Shown: positions 8,533 through 17,315 of the stretch, in pieces | Layout: the number at the start of each line of letters is the position of its first letter | How positions within the stretch are numbered: position 1 is the first letter of the stretch | From: Streptomyces camponoticapitis | GTDB lineage: Bacteria > Actinomycetota > Actinomycetes > Streptomycetales > Streptomycetaceae | Assembly (NCBI RefSeq): GCF_014646115.1 | Contig: NZ_BMMV01000021.1 | Span: 93,136 to 157,135 of the forward strand | Direction: 5' to 3' | Length of the DNA stretch: 64,000 bases | The notes under the pieces: model-generated | Databases searched by the model: none | The model's input: the letters and a program-made list of their open reading frames with translations, nothing else | What the model was told of the DNA's origin: nothing | Translations under genes and position numbers: made by a program

Positions 8533-9384
8533 TCACTGGCCGGCGAGGCCCGTGTGGGCGACACCGCGCACGATCTGCCGCTGGAACAGGGCGAAGACGA
8601 CGAGCAGCGGCAGTCCTCCGAGGATGACCGAGGCCATCATCTGGGCGTAGCGGACGCCGTAGCTGGACTGCACGTTGACGAGTCCGACGGGGAGTGTCAT
8701 GCCGTTGGGGTCGGTGGTGACGAGGAACGGCCAGAGGAAGTTGTTCCAGGTCTGGATGAAGGTGAAGATCGCCACTGCGGCGAGGACAGGGCGGGAGAGC
8801 GGCATGACGATCTGCCAGAACACCCGCCAGCGGCCCGCGCCGTCCACATAGGCCGCCTCCTCCAGTTCGCGAGGCACCCCCTCGAAGAACTTGACCAGAA
8901 TGAAGACCATGGCGGGCACGGCGATCTGAGGCAGGATCACGCCCCAGTAGGTGTCGACCAGACCGAGCGAGACCATCTCGGCGAACAGGGGGGCCATCAG
9001 CACCTGCGGCGGCACCATGATCCCGGCGAGGACGAGCCCGTACAGCAGCCTGCGGCCACGGAACTCGGTACGAGAGAAGCCGTAAGCGGCCATGGCGCAC
9101 AGCAGCACGGTCAGCACGGTGGTCATCACCGAGATGTAGGCCGTATTGAACAGCCAGCGGCCCAGGTCGCCCGATTCCCACACCTTCTCGTACGCGTCGA
9201 AGGTGATCTCCGAGCCGATCCATCTGAGCGGCGTCCGGGCCGTCTCGGCCTCCGGCTTGAGCGAGGTGGCCAGCGCCCAGGCGAGTGGCAGCACCCACAG
9301 CAGGACAAGCGCGAGTGCGCAGACAAGCATGGTGATCCGGCCGGGTGTCCAGCGCGGGCGACGGCTTTCCGAGACGGTACTCAC
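8533..9384 (-). CDS. Carbohydrate ABC transporter permease, MalG type
   Basis: A 283-residue inner-membrane protein with six predicted helices, beginning with a short basic segment and a first helix ITMLVCALALVLLWVLPLAW. The EAAYVDGAGRWRVFWQIVMP loop is the EAA motif that docks on the ATPase. The size and closing segment match MalG-type sugar permeases. It overlaps the preceding permease gene by four bases, indicating translational coupling, and lies 53 bases upstream of the GH51 gene. No ATPase is encoded here; Streptomyces sugar permeases of this class usually share the MsiK ATPase encoded elsewhere. The substrate is probably arabino-oligosaccharide, inferred from the GH51 neighbour. Confidence 0.9.
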   Translation of the reverse strand: MSTVSESRRPRWTPGRITMLVCALALVLLWVLPLAWALATSLKPEAETARTPLRWIGSEITFDAYEKVWESGDLGRWLFNTAYISVMTTVLTVLLCAMAAYGFSRTEFRGRRLLYGLVLAGIMVPPQVLMAPLFAEMVSLGLVDTYWGVILPQIAVPAMVFILVKFFEGVPRELEEAAYVDGAGRWRVFWQIVMPLSRPVLAAVAIFTFIQTWNNFLWPFLVTTDPNGMTLPVGLVNVQSSYGVRYAQMMASVILGGLPLLVVFALFQRQIVRGVAHTGLAGQ

Positions 9385-10337
9385 TTCGCGGCCTCCTCAC
9401 GGGAGCGGCGGGTGAGCCGCAGGTGGATCAGCGAGACGGTCACGATCAGGGCGAAGAAGATGTACGAGACAGCTGACGCGTAGCCGATCCGGTAGTTGGT
9501 GAAGCCGGCCTGGTAGACGTACTGGAGGATCGGGCGTGTGGAGTCGTCGGGGCCGCCGCCGGTCATGATGTAGATCTGGTCGAAGATCTTCAGCGAGGCG
9601 AGCAGTTGGAGCACGACCACCACACCGGTGGTGCGGCGCAGCAGAGGCAGGGTGATGTGCCACAGGCGGTGTCGTGCTCCGGCGCCGTCGATCTCGGCCG
9701 CCTCGTAGAGGTGCTGGGGAATGGACTGGAGCGCGGCAAGGTAAAGCAGGAAGTTGAAGCCGACGGTCCACCAGATGGTGGTGATGACGATGGAGATCAT
9801 CGCGTAACGGGTGTCGGTGAGCCAGCCGATGCCGGGGTCGAGGCCCACAGCGGCGAGCAGTTGGTCGGCGAATCCGAAGTCGGAGGGGTAGATGACCCAC
9901 AGCCACATCAGGCAGACGACGCCGGACGGGAGCACGAAGGGCGCGAACCAGCTGAGGCGCCACAGCCAGCTGACCACCCGCAGATGGTGGGCGAGGAGGG
10001 CGAGCACCAGGCCGATGACGACCAGGGGCACGGTGCTGAGAAGGGTGAACCAGACGGTGTTCCACAGCGAGGACCAGACAGCGGGATCTCCCAGCGCCTC
10101 GGCATAGTTGTCGAAGCCGATGAAGTCGGAGCGGGTGCCGGCGACGTCGTCGTTGCCGAGGCTCATTTTGACGCCCCACAGCAGCGGCCAGACCAGGAAG
10201 AACGCGTAGACGATCAGGAACGGCAGGATGAAGATCAGCCCGTGCTCGGTCCAGCGGCGCCGGACGGTTCTCACCGGGGCGGGCCAGGCGGCCGCAGGCG
10301 TCGTCGCGGCGTCGGCGGCGGGAGCGGTCGTGGTCAT
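9381..10337 (-). CDS. Carbohydrate ABC transporter permease, MalF type
   Basis: A 318-residue inner-membrane protein with a cytoplasmic N-terminus, first helix GLIFILPFLIVYAFFLVWPL, and the EAA-loop YEAAEIDGAGARHRLWHITLP near residue 215 that contacts the transport ATPase. DQIYIMTGGGP is a characteristic segment of sugar MalF-like permeases. Its start overlaps the end of the solute-binding protein gene by four bases (GTGA/ATGA-type overlap) and its own end overlaps the next permease by four. It pairs with that permease to form the membrane channel of an importer. Confidence 0.9.
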   Translation of the reverse strand: MTTTAPAADAATTPAAAWPAPVRTVRRRWTEHGLIFILPFLIVYAFFLVWPLLWGVKMSLGNDDVAGTRSDFIGFDNYAEALGDPAVWSSLWNTVWFTLLSTVPLVVIGLVLALLAHHLRVVSWLWRLSWFAPFVLPSGVVCLMWLWVIYPSDFGFADQLLAAVGLDPGIGWLTDTRYAMISIVITTIWWTVGFNFLLYLAALQSIPQHLYEAAEIDGAGARHRLWHITLPLLRRTTGVVVVLQLLASLKIFDQIYIMTGGGPDDSTRPILQYVYQAGFTNYRIGYASAVSYIFFALIVTVSLIHLRLTRRSREEAAK

Positions 10338-11671
10338 ACGGCGGCTCCGAAGGGGGGCGGGGTGTCGATCAGTCTCCGGAGCCGTTTCCTGGTCTCGGCG
10401 AGTGCGTTCTCGGGCGTTCGTGACCCGGTGAGCACCCCGGAGAAGACGGCCCCGAGTTCGAGCTCCAGCGCGGAGGCGGAGCCGGAGAACCAGGCTTCGG
10501 GGTCGAGGGCGACATCGTCGATGACGGACCGGTACGCGGACTGCGGCTGGAGCGCCAGATAATCGGGCTCCTCAAGGGCGGGCAGATAGGCGGGTACGTG
10601 TCCGCCCTTTGCCCAGTCGACGCTGTGTCTGAGCATCCAGGCGACGAAGGCGTGGGCTGCCGCGTTGCTCGCTCCCCCACGACCGCTCTGGTGCGGCAGT
10701 ACAAAGGTGTGGGAATCGGCAAAGACGCTGGCGCGGCCGAAGAGATTGGGTATCCGGCTCATGGAGAAGGGGAGCCCGGTGGTCTTGAATGTGCTGACCT
10801 CCCACTCGCCGTTGATGAGGAAACCGGTCCTGCCGGCGCTGAACACACCGATCCCGCCGTTGTAGTTGACTCGGCGCACCGCCAGGCCGTCGGCCGTCAA
10901 CGCCCGCATGTAGGTGAGGACTTCGAGCGCCTTGGTGTCGTCGATGGTGATCCGGTCGGCATCGGGAGACAGAACCGTCCCGCCGGTCTGCGAGTAGAAG
11001 GTCGCGAACAGCCGCCAGGGCCCGATGGTGTCGCTGCCGAGTGTCTCGGTGACCAGACCCGGCTGCCCGGTGACCTTCTTGGCGGCACGCAGGGCATCGG
11101 TGAATTCCTTCACCCCCTGGATGGGTTTGAGCTTTCCGTCGCTGTCGAGGAGTCCGGCCTTCTCGCAGATTTCGGTGTTGTGGTAGAGCACCATTGGGTG
11201 GGTGTCGAGCGGGACGGCGTACTGCCTGCCGTCGACCGTGCCACGCCGCCAGAGATCCTCGGGGAAGTCCTCGGCCGAGATGCCGTGGTCGGCGAGCATG
11301 CCGAGGTCGAACGGGTCGAGCAGCCGTCGGGGCGCGAAGCCGGGCAGCCGGGCCAAGTGCAGTACGGCCACCTCGGGCGCGCGCCCGCCGGCGCCCGCCA
11401 TGCCAAGCTTGGTGTAGTACGGCGGGCCCCACTGGAGAGTGGACGCCTCAAGTTCGATCCCGGGGTGGGACGTGCTGTAGGCGTCCAGCATCGCCTGCAT
11501 GTTGACGCCGTCGCCACCGCCGAAGAGGTGCCAGTACCGCAGCCGGGTGCCCCCGGCTCCGGCACCTGTGGGAGCGGCACAGCCAAAGGCTCCGACACCC
11601 AGGCTCCCTGCCGCGGCAAGGGCGCCGAGTCCGGTGAGGACGCTTCTGCGGCCCGGTGAGGTCTGTTGCAT
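10334..11671 (-). CDS. Extracellular sugar-binding lipoprotein of ABC transporter
   Basis: A 445-residue solute-binding protein of family 1 type. The N-terminus carries twin arginines (GRRSVLTG), a hydrophobic stretch and a lipobox-like GAFGC, so it is likely a Tat-exported lipoprotein. The mature part begins with TRLRYWHLFGGGDG, typical of sugar-binding proteins. ATG 11671 gives a normal signal peptide; a longer frame to 11725 adds a non-signal segment and is less likely. It is the first gene of the four-gene operon with two permeases and GH51, and an operator candidate lies just upstream at 11739-11773. The ligand is inferred to be arabino-oligosaccharide. Confidence 0.88.
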   Translation of the reverse strand: MQQTSPGRRSVLTGLGALAAAGSLGVGAFGCAAPTGAGAGGTRLRYWHLFGGGDGVNMQAMLDAYSTSHPGIELEASTLQWGPPYYTKLGMAGAGGRAPEVAVLHLARLPGFAPRRLLDPFDLGMLADHGISAEDFPEDLWRRGTVDGRQYAVPLDTHPMVLYHNTEICEKAGLLDSDGKLKPIQGVKEFTDALRAAKKVTGQPGLVTETLGSDTIGPWRLFATFYSQTGGTVLSPDADRITIDDTKALEVLTYMRALTADGLAVRRVNYNGGIGVFSAGRTGFLINGEWEVSTFKTTGLPFSMSRIPNLFGRASVFADSHTFVLPHQSGRGGASNAAAHAFVAWMLRHSVDWAKGGHVPAYLPALEEPDYLALQPQSAYRSVIDDVALDPEAWFSGSASALELELGAVFSGVLTGSRTPENALAETRKRLRRLIDTPPPFGAAV

Positions 11672-12230
11672 CGAGGCCCATTTCTGTGTCTTCACGGTTC
11701 CGGGACATCGAGCGGCATGCGTCATCCCTGCGCATGACGTTCGATATTTCGAATAGCGCTCGTAACTTCGAACGGGAACATAGGGTTGAGCACCGTAGCC
11801 GTCAACGCTTCGCGCAGAGTTGGGATCAACCGGCCCACGGTGGCCGACGCGGCTTCACCGGACCACCTCCTTTGGCACAACTTCCTTACGAAGGAGCCTT
11901 GTTCGCGGCACAAGGGCCCGCTTGGGATGCGGCCGGTGTTCCGGGCCGACTGGTCGAGCGCGGTGGTGTGGTTCAGCGCGTCCGAGGTTCCTCATGATCC
12001 GCGAGTCGGGCGTCGGCCCGGCCGTCGAGCCGGCGGGAGAGGGAGTCGGCGCTGCCTCGATCGAGGGAGGGAAGAGCCACTGAGGCACGCCGAACGCCTA
12101 TGACACGGCACCGCGCGGTGACGCAGGGGCTTCTTCCGGATACTCCGGTCCGCTGCCGCAAGCCGCAAGTCCGTATTGCAGTAGGCTTAAAAATCAACCT
12201 GTCAGAAGAAACCGGTTTCGGAGGAATCGG
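11672..12230. promoter_or_regulatory. Promoter region of arabinoside operon with TTCGAA operator repeats
   Basis: A 559-base segment between the solute-binding gene (minus) and the AraC gene (plus). At 11739-11773 three TTCGA(A)-type half sites occur: GTTCGA at 11739, TTCGAA at 11748 and TTCGAAC at 11767, forming inverted repeats 68-100 bases upstream of the ATG at 11671. This is where a LacI- or GntR-type repressor of the operon would bind. The remaining part (about 11790-12190) has small open frames with no ribosome binding site or motif that I recognise; it may be a decayed gene. No local repressor gene is adjacent. Confidence 0.5.
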
Positions 12231-13136
12231 ATGCTCGTGGACTCTTTGACGATCGATTCCGTGCCGCAGGACGAGGTAACGGTGTCGACGTACCGATCCG
12301 CTGATCTCGGTCCTGTCCACATCGGCGAGGTGACGTTCCAGGACGAGCTGCGGCTCAAGTGTGAGGACATCGGCACCGGATTCTATGTGCAACTGCCGAT
12401 TCTGGGACGGTTCGAATCGCGGCATCGCGGTGCGCACACTCAGGTGAGCCGCACCTCATCGGCGGTGTACCAGCCTGGTGCCGGGTCGTTCTTCGGCCGC
12501 TGGCCGGCGGGTTACCGAGCGTTGTGTATCCGCATCGACGCGCCGGCGCTGGAGACCGCTCTGGCCAGACTCATCGGCGACCGCGTGTCGAGCCGAGCCA
12601 GCTTCAGCCCGGTCATGGACACCGCCGATGGCTACGGTCGCGGCTGGGCCGACCTGCTCTTCTCGGTCAACCGACAGCTCGCGAGCGCTCCGGACGATCT
12701 GCTGGCTCAGCCGCTGGTCGCGGGCCCGCTGGCGGAGAGCCTGGTCAACGGCTTCCTGCTTGCGGCGACCCACTCGCACACGGAGGCGCTCACCGCGCCA
12801 GTGGCGGCGGCGCGGCCGACAGCGGTCCGCACCGCGATCGACGTCATCGAGGCGGACGCGGGGAAGCCGCTGACGATGTCGGTTCTCGCCGAGCGCTGCG
12901 GCGTCAGCGCGCGCACCCTGCAGAAGGCGTTCCGGCAGCACCTGGGCATGTCGCCGATGGAGTACCTGCGCGATGTCCGCCTGCGCCGGGCGCACGAAGA
13001 ACTCCGCAGCGCCGACCCATATGTCGACTCGGTGGCCTCGATCGCCCGTAGTTGGGGCTTCGCGCACCCGGGCAGATTCGCCGCCGCGCACGAGGAGAAA
13101 TTTGGAATAAAGCCGCTGCGTACGCTTCGTGGATAA
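12231..13136 (+). CDS. AraC family transcriptional regulator
   Basis: A 301-residue regulator. The N-terminal half is an AraC_binding_2-like cupin sensor (HIGEVTFQDELRLKCEDIGTG, then a LPILGRFE strand). The C-terminal ~100 residues hold two helix-turn-helix units: LTMSVLAERCGVSARTLQKA and VASIARSWGFAHPGRFAAA, with the connecting GMSPMEYLRDVRLRRAHEEL typical of the family. A GGAGGAAT-type ribosome binding site precedes the ATG. Ninety-eight bases downstream lies the hemerythrin/luciferase-like gene pair on the same strand, which it may control. The effector is unknown. Confidence 0.9.
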   Translation: MLVDSLTIDSVPQDEVTVSTYRSADLGPVHIGEVTFQDELRLKCEDIGTGFYVQLPILGRFESRHRGAHTQVSRTSSAVYQPGAGSFFGRWPAGYRALCIRIDAPALETALARLIGDRVSSRASFSPVMDTADGYGRGWADLLFSVNRQLASAPDDLLAQPLVAGPLAESLVNGFLLAATHSHTEALTAPVAAARPTAVRTAIDVIEADAGKPLTMSVLAERCGVSARTLQKAFRQHLGMSPMEYLRDVRLRRAHEELRSADPYVDSVASIARSWGFAHPGRFAAAHEEKFGIKPLRTLRG

Positions 13137-13234
13137 TCGAATTCGCATTCCGTACTTTTCTTTTGCGCGCCGCGGTGCGGCCCGTAGAGTTACGACTGAA
13201 GAAATCGTGCAGGGAAGACCCAGGAAAGCGAACC

Positions 13235-13930
13235 ATGACCAACACAGCCATGGCAGACGTCCGTGACATGTATATGGCGCACACCATGTTCCGGCGTGAG
13301 ATCGGACTCGCTCCGACTCTGATTTGTGAGGTTCCAGGCGGCGATGTCGAGCGCGCCGCGATCGTGGCCGACCACTTCCAGGTCGTCGACAACAGCCTCC
13401 ACCACCACCACGTCGCCGAGGACAAACACCTGTGGCCACGGCTGGCCGAGCGGGTGGGGACAGAAGCCGACGCGGTGGTCAGGGTGATGGAGGAGCAGCA
13501 CGGGGCCATCGACACGCTGCTGGACGAGGTCCGCGCCGGACTGGCGCGGTGGCGGAGCACCGCCGATGCGGCGCAAGGTGAGACCGTCGCCGCCGCCATG
13601 ACCCGCCTGAACGAGCGTCTCGTCGAACACCTCGCCGTCGAGGAGGACCTCGCGCTTCCCCTGATCGAGAACCACATCACGGCGGCCGAGTGGGGCCAGA
13701 TGATCGCCGACAGCGCCGGGGACGTCGCGCCGGAGCAGATTCCGCTGATCTTCGGGATGATGGCGTACGAGGCCGATCCCGAAACAGTGCGGGACATCAT
13801 CGCCCAGATGCCGCCCGAGATCAGCGGCGTGATCGGGGACCTGGCTTCGGAGTCCTACGCGGCACACGCGCGACGGGTGTACGGCACCGCCGCTCCGGCT
13901 CGGATCGGCGCTCGCGGGGCGGTGGCGTGA
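13235..13930 (+). CDS. Hemerythrin domain-containing protein
   Basis: A 231-residue soluble protein with a four-helix hemerythrin/HHE domain. The His and Glu ligands for the di-iron site are visible in HHHHVAEDKHLWPRL, VMEEQHGAIDTLLDEV and LVEHLAVEEDLALPLIE. Such domains bind oxygen, nitric oxide or iron. A helical C-terminal extension (about 150-231) is common in actinobacterial members. ATG 13235 has an AGGAAAG ribosome binding site. Its stop codon overlaps the start of the next gene by one base, so the two are co-translated. Confidence 0.88.
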   Translation: MTNTAMADVRDMYMAHTMFRREIGLAPTLICEVPGGDVERAAIVADHFQVVDNSLHHHHVAEDKHLWPRLAERVGTEADAVVRVMEEQHGAIDTLLDEVRAGLARWRSTADAAQGETVAAAMTRLNERLVEHLAVEEDLALPLIENHITAAEWGQMIADSAGDVAPEQIPLIFGMMAYEADPETVRDIIAQMPPEISGVIGDLASESYAAHARRVYGTAAPARIGARGAVA

Positions 13931-14802
13931 TGGCAGGGGTGAGGTTCGGCGCGCTGCTGGAACCGGCAGCCGACCGCCCGCAGGATGTCGTCGGCTGGGC
14001 CGAGCTCATGGACCAACTCGGCTACGACGTCGTCACTTTGTCCGACCACCCGTACTGGCCCGAGCGTCTGGACACGGTCGCGCTGCTGTCGGCCATGGTG
14101 GCCAGGACACAGCGGATCACGGTAATGCCCAATCTGTTCAATCTGCCGCTTCGGCCGCCCGCGATGATCGCCCGTACCGCCGCCACCCTGGACATCCTCA
14201 GCGGCGGCCGGTTCGAGCTGGGGCTCGGTACCGGAGCGCAGCAGATGTGGGAGTCCATCGTGGCGGAGGGTGGCCCCCAGCGCACCGCCGGGCAGTCCAT
14301 CGAGGCGCTGGAGGAGGCCACCCACATCATCCGTGCCCTGTGGACATCCAAAGAGGATGTCCAATTCCAGGGCACGCACTACAGGCTCGGCGGCGCTCGG
14401 CCCGGCCCCGTACCAGTGCACCCCATCGGTATCTGGTTCGGCGCCTACCAACCTCGCCTGCTCCGGCTCGTAGGTGCCATCGGCGACGGATGGATCCCCA
14501 GTTCGCCCTTCCTTCCCCCCGAGGCGTTGCCCGGCGCGAACAAGATCATCGATGACGCCGCGGAGGCCGCCGGCCAGTCACCCCAGAGCATCCGTCGCGG
14601 CTACAACATCGAGGGCGAGTTCGGTACCGGCCCCGGCTTCCTGCAGGGGGCGCCCGCTGTATGGGCCCAGCAGCTGGCCGAGCTTGTACTGGCAGGACAG
14701 ATCGACACGTTCTTCCTGTACCGGGTTCAGTCGCCCGACTTCCTTCGCCGCTTCGCCGCCGAAGTCGCGCCTGCCGTCCGCGAACTCGTCTCGACTGGCT
14801 GA
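13930..14802 (+). CDS. LLM class (F420-dependent type) oxidoreductase
   Basis: A 290-residue luciferase-like monooxygenase-fold enzyme. It starts RFGALLEPAADRPQDVVGWA, then LSDHPYW, the VMPNLFNLPLRPPAMIARTAATLDILSGGRFELGLGTG signature region (seen at about residues 65-105) and a TIM-barrel C-terminus. Actinobacterial members use coenzyme F420 or FMN; the fold alone does not decide which. The TGATG overlap with the upstream hemerythrin gene shows translational coupling; GTG at 13927 is an alternative start. With a di-iron oxygen binder and an AraC regulator upstream, an oxidative or redox-detoxifying role is a reasonable inference. Confidence 0.87.
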   Translation: MAGVRFGALLEPAADRPQDVVGWAELMDQLGYDVVTLSDHPYWPERLDTVALLSAMVARTQRITVMPNLFNLPLRPPAMIARTAATLDILSGGRFELGLGTGAQQMWESIVAEGGPQRTAGQSIEALEEATHIIRALWTSKEDVQFQGTHYRLGGARPGPVPVHPIGIWFGAYQPRLLRLVGAIGDGWIPSSPFLPPEALPGANKIIDDAAEAAGQSPQSIRRGYNIEGEFGTGPGFLQGAPAVWAQQLAELVLAGQIDTFFLYRVQSPDFLRRFAAEVAPAVRELVSTG

Positions 14803-14856
14803 CCACGACCCGCCCTGGTGAGCAGATGGTCCGCAGAGCACTCCGGATCGTCTGCT

Positions 14857-14878
14857 CCGAGCGGCGCTCCCCGCTCGG
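14857..14878. terminator. Hairpin terminator between convergent genes
   Basis: CCGAGCGG-cgctcc-CCGCTCGG, eight perfect base pairs with a six-base loop, followed on the plus strand by GGTTAAA. It sits between the oxidoreductase gene (plus, ending 14802) and the MFS gene (minus, ending 14942) and can serve both. Confidence 0.7.
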
Positions 14879-14941
14879 GTTAAACCGACACCTCGGCATA
14901 CCCGGACCCGCGGGAGGTTGGGAGCAGCCGTCGAAGCGCGG

Positions 14942-16189
14942 TCAGCGGACGCGGCGGCGTTCCGTGTGGGCCGTGATCGTCAGGGCGACGGTCGTCAGCA
15001 GGCACAGAAGTGCCCAGGCCGGTGTGAAGCTGGTGGTGAGGTCGACGAGCAGTCCGAGTACGGGTGGCATCGTGACGATGGCGATCTGGTTGACGGACAT
15101 GGCCAGGCCGAGGGCGAAGCCGGTCTTGCCCTGCGGGGCCGTTTCGGTGACGTAGGCGACCCAGGGGCCGTACCAGCCGAAGCCGAAGAAGCCGAGCCAG
15201 ATGAAGACGGCGGAAGCGACGGCCGGTGACCGTCCCGCCGGGGTCGTCAGCACCGACAGTGCGGCGATCACGGCGGCCATGCAGACCAGCACGACGACAT
15301 ACCGGCCGTACCTGCTCCGGTCGCTCCAGGCGGCCAGGCAGATCCGGCCCGCGACGCCCGCGCCCTGGGACGCCACCAGGATCAGGGCCGCCGCTCCGGC
15401 GCCGACCGATGACGTCCGGTGGAGGTGGAGCACCGTCAGGATGCTCACGCCGTACTGGACCGAGATCAGGCTGGTCCCCGACAGCATGATCTTCACCATG
15501 GCCGGTTCGCGGAGCATACGCAGCCGGGCTCGGAGCTGCGCGGCGAGCGGATCGGACGGTCCCTTGTCCGCCGGGGCGGGCACCGCGGGCGGTCGGCGGT
15601 AGCAGCCCATGAAGAGTCCGGCTCCGAGCAGTGCGACGCAGCCGCCGGTCAGCAGGGTGGCCCGCCACCCGAACTCCTCGGCGACGAACGGGAGTACGGC
15701 GGAGGCGAGCGCCGCCCCCAGCGGCAGCCCGGCCTGCCGGACACCCATCGCGAAGCCCCGTTGTGACGTGCTGAACCAGGACGCCACCGACTTGCTCCCG
15801 CCCGGCTGGACGGTGCTGTAGCCAACGCCCACCAGCAGCAACGCGACCAGCAGCGTCGCGTATCCCGGCGCCAGGCTCCCCGCGCACAGAGCCACCGCGA
15901 CCACACCCGCCCCGACCCCGACAACCCAGCGCTCGCTGTAGCGGTCCAGCAGCTCGCCGGCCACCAGCAGCCCGGCGAGCGGTACGAACTGGGCGGCCGA
16001 GACCAGCAGCCCCAACTGTGCGGTGCTCAGGCCGAGTGCGCGCTGAAGGTGGACGCCGAGCGCTCCGAGGCCGCCCACGAAGAACCCGGATGCGGCCTGG
16101 GTGAAGGTGGCGACGGCCAGCACGGTCCAGCGATAGCGCCACGGATCGCGGGACGCGGATCCCTGCTGTCGGGCGGCACGGTGTGTCAT
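14942..16189 (-). CDS. MFS transporter
   Basis: A 415-residue membrane protein with twelve predicted helices. Helix 1 is WRYRWTVLAVATFTQAASGF; the loop between helices 2 and 3 carries GELLDRYSERWVV, the MFS motif-A region, and a central basic loop lies around residue 200. The protein resembles CynX/oxalate-formate-type antiporters, but the substrate cannot be read. ATG 16189 is preferred to GTG 16198 because of the AGGGTGG ribosome binding site at the correct distance. It is transcribed divergently from the CGNR regulator starting at 16216, only 26 bases apart, so the regulator probably controls it. Confidence 0.88.
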   Translation of the reverse strand: MTHRAARQQGSASRDPWRYRWTVLAVATFTQAASGFFVGGLGALGVHLQRALGLSTAQLGLLVSAAQFVPLAGLLVAGELLDRYSERWVVGVGAGVVAVALCAGSLAPGYATLLVALLLVGVGYSTVQPGGSKSVASWFSTSQRGFAMGVRQAGLPLGAALASAVLPFVAEEFGWRATLLTGGCVALLGAGLFMGCYRRPPAVPAPADKGPSDPLAAQLRARLRMLREPAMVKIMLSGTSLISVQYGVSILTVLHLHRTSSVGAGAAALILVASQGAGVAGRICLAAWSDRSRYGRYVVVLVCMAAVIAALSVLTTPAGRSPAVASAVFIWLGFFGFGWYGPWVAYVTETAPQGKTGFALGLAMSVNQIAIVTMPPVLGLLVDLTTSFTPAWALLCLLTTVALTITAHTERRRVR

Positions 16190-16215
16190 GCGGACCACCC
16201 TGTTGTAATGGTCTT

Positions 16216-16740
16216 ATGCACCTCAACCCTTACGGCGAGGACGCGGTGAACCTCGCCGCGGCCCTGGCCAACCGCCGGCCCGGGAGCACGGATGAGCTGG
16301 CAGAAAGCTGCCGCACCGCCGGGCTCACGTTGGAGCGACCGGTCACAGCGGACGACCTGAACCGTGCCCGGGCGGCTCTGGACATCTGGGAGATGATCGT
16401 CGACGCCGCCGACGAGCAGGAACGCGCGGGCCTTCTGAACCGGATGCTGGCCGAAGCCGCCGCCTACCCACGGCTGACCTCCCACTCCGGCACCGGCTGG
16501 CATCTGCACTACCGGGACGCCGAACAGCCCCTCGGGTCAGTCCTGTTCACGCTGTTCGCGGTCGGCACCGCACTGCATCTCACGGGCCGGGGCATGCACC
16601 GACTGCGGCGCTGCGAGGTGACCGGGTGCGACACCGCCTTCGCCGACACCTCGCGCACCGGACGTCAGCGCTACTGCTCGCAGCGCTGCGCCAACCGCGA
16701 TGCCGTCCGCAGACACCGGGCGCGAACCGCGGCCACGTGA
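16216..16740 (+). CDS. CGNR zinc-finger (ABATE) transcriptional regulator
   Basis: A 174-residue protein with an N-terminal ABATE ligand-sensing domain (MHLNPYGEDAVNLAAALANR... and ADDLNRARAALDIWEMI) and a C-terminal CGNR zinc finger: CEVTGC, then RQRYCSQRCANRDAVRRHR at the end, giving the CxxxC...CxxxC cluster. These regulators are found beside divergent exporters or metabolic genes. The ATG at 16216 matches the family's typical N-terminus; the upstream frame is the complement of the MFS start. Its start codon is 26 bases from the MFS start, so the two genes share one promoter-operator region. Confidence 0.88.
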   Translation: MHLNPYGEDAVNLAAALANRRPGSTDELAESCRTAGLTLERPVTADDLNRARAALDIWEMIVDAADEQERAGLLNRMLAEAAAYPRLTSHSGTGWHLHYRDAEQPLGSVLFTLFAVGTALHLTGRGMHRLRRCEVTGCDTAFADTSRTGRQRYCSQRCANRDAVRRHRARTAAT

Positions 16741-16816
16741 CCAATGGACCATGAACATGCACAGGTCCGGCACGGAGAACGGGCTCAGCCGATTAGATGG
16801 TGTCGTCAGCGACTGC

Positions 16817-17188
16817 TCAGCGGGGCCGGGCCTCGGCGCAGCGCACACAGGTACGAGCCGAGGGCCGTACCTCCAGCCGCTCGTCGGGGATCGCCTCGCC
16901 GCAGCTCTCGCACCGCCCGTAGTCACCCCGCTCCAGTCGCTCCAGCGCCTGGTCCACGCCGAGCAGCTGCTGTTGCGCCTGGGCGAGCAGGGAGGCGACA
17001 TGGGCCCGCTCAAAGGCGGTGCTCGACCCGTCCGGGTCGTGCTCGTCGTCCACCGCCACCAGCGCGTTCGCCTCGACGATCGCGTCGAAATCACGTTCGA
17101 GCGCTTGGATCCGAGCAGCCGTGTCCGTACGCCGCGCCGAAAGCCGTGCGCGGACGGAGGCAGGATCAACCGGGGCCGGAGGACTCAC
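16817..17188 (-). CDS. TraR/DksA family C4-type zinc-finger protein
   Basis: About 123 residues: an N-terminal helical pair (RARLSARRTDTAARIQALERDFD and the AFERAHVASLLAQAQQQLLG region) making a coiled coil, then the C4 zinc finger CESCG...CVRCAE with the GDYGRCESCGEAIPDERLEV signature. Family members bind RNA polymerase through the secondary channel or are uncharacterised zinc proteins. The start is uncertain: GTG 17188 fits the family, while ATG 17239 extends the frame by 17 unlikely residues; neither has a good ribosome binding site. It is a single gene, convergent with the CGNR gene. Confidence 0.8.
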   Translation of the reverse strand: MSPPAPVDPASVRARLSARRTDTAARIQALERDFDAIVEANALVAVDDEHDPDGSSTAFERAHVASLLAQAQQQLLGVDQALERLERGDYGRCESCGEAIPDERLEVRPSARTCVRCAEARPR

Positions 17189-17315
17189 GTAGATGAAAAC
17201 GCCGGACGCCACCCACGCATTCCGGGCGCCGGGCTGCACATCGTGACTGGGGGCAGCCGGTGCGCGGTCAGGTGAAGGGTACGACTCCGTGCCTGCCGTA
17301 CGTACCGTCGTGTGC

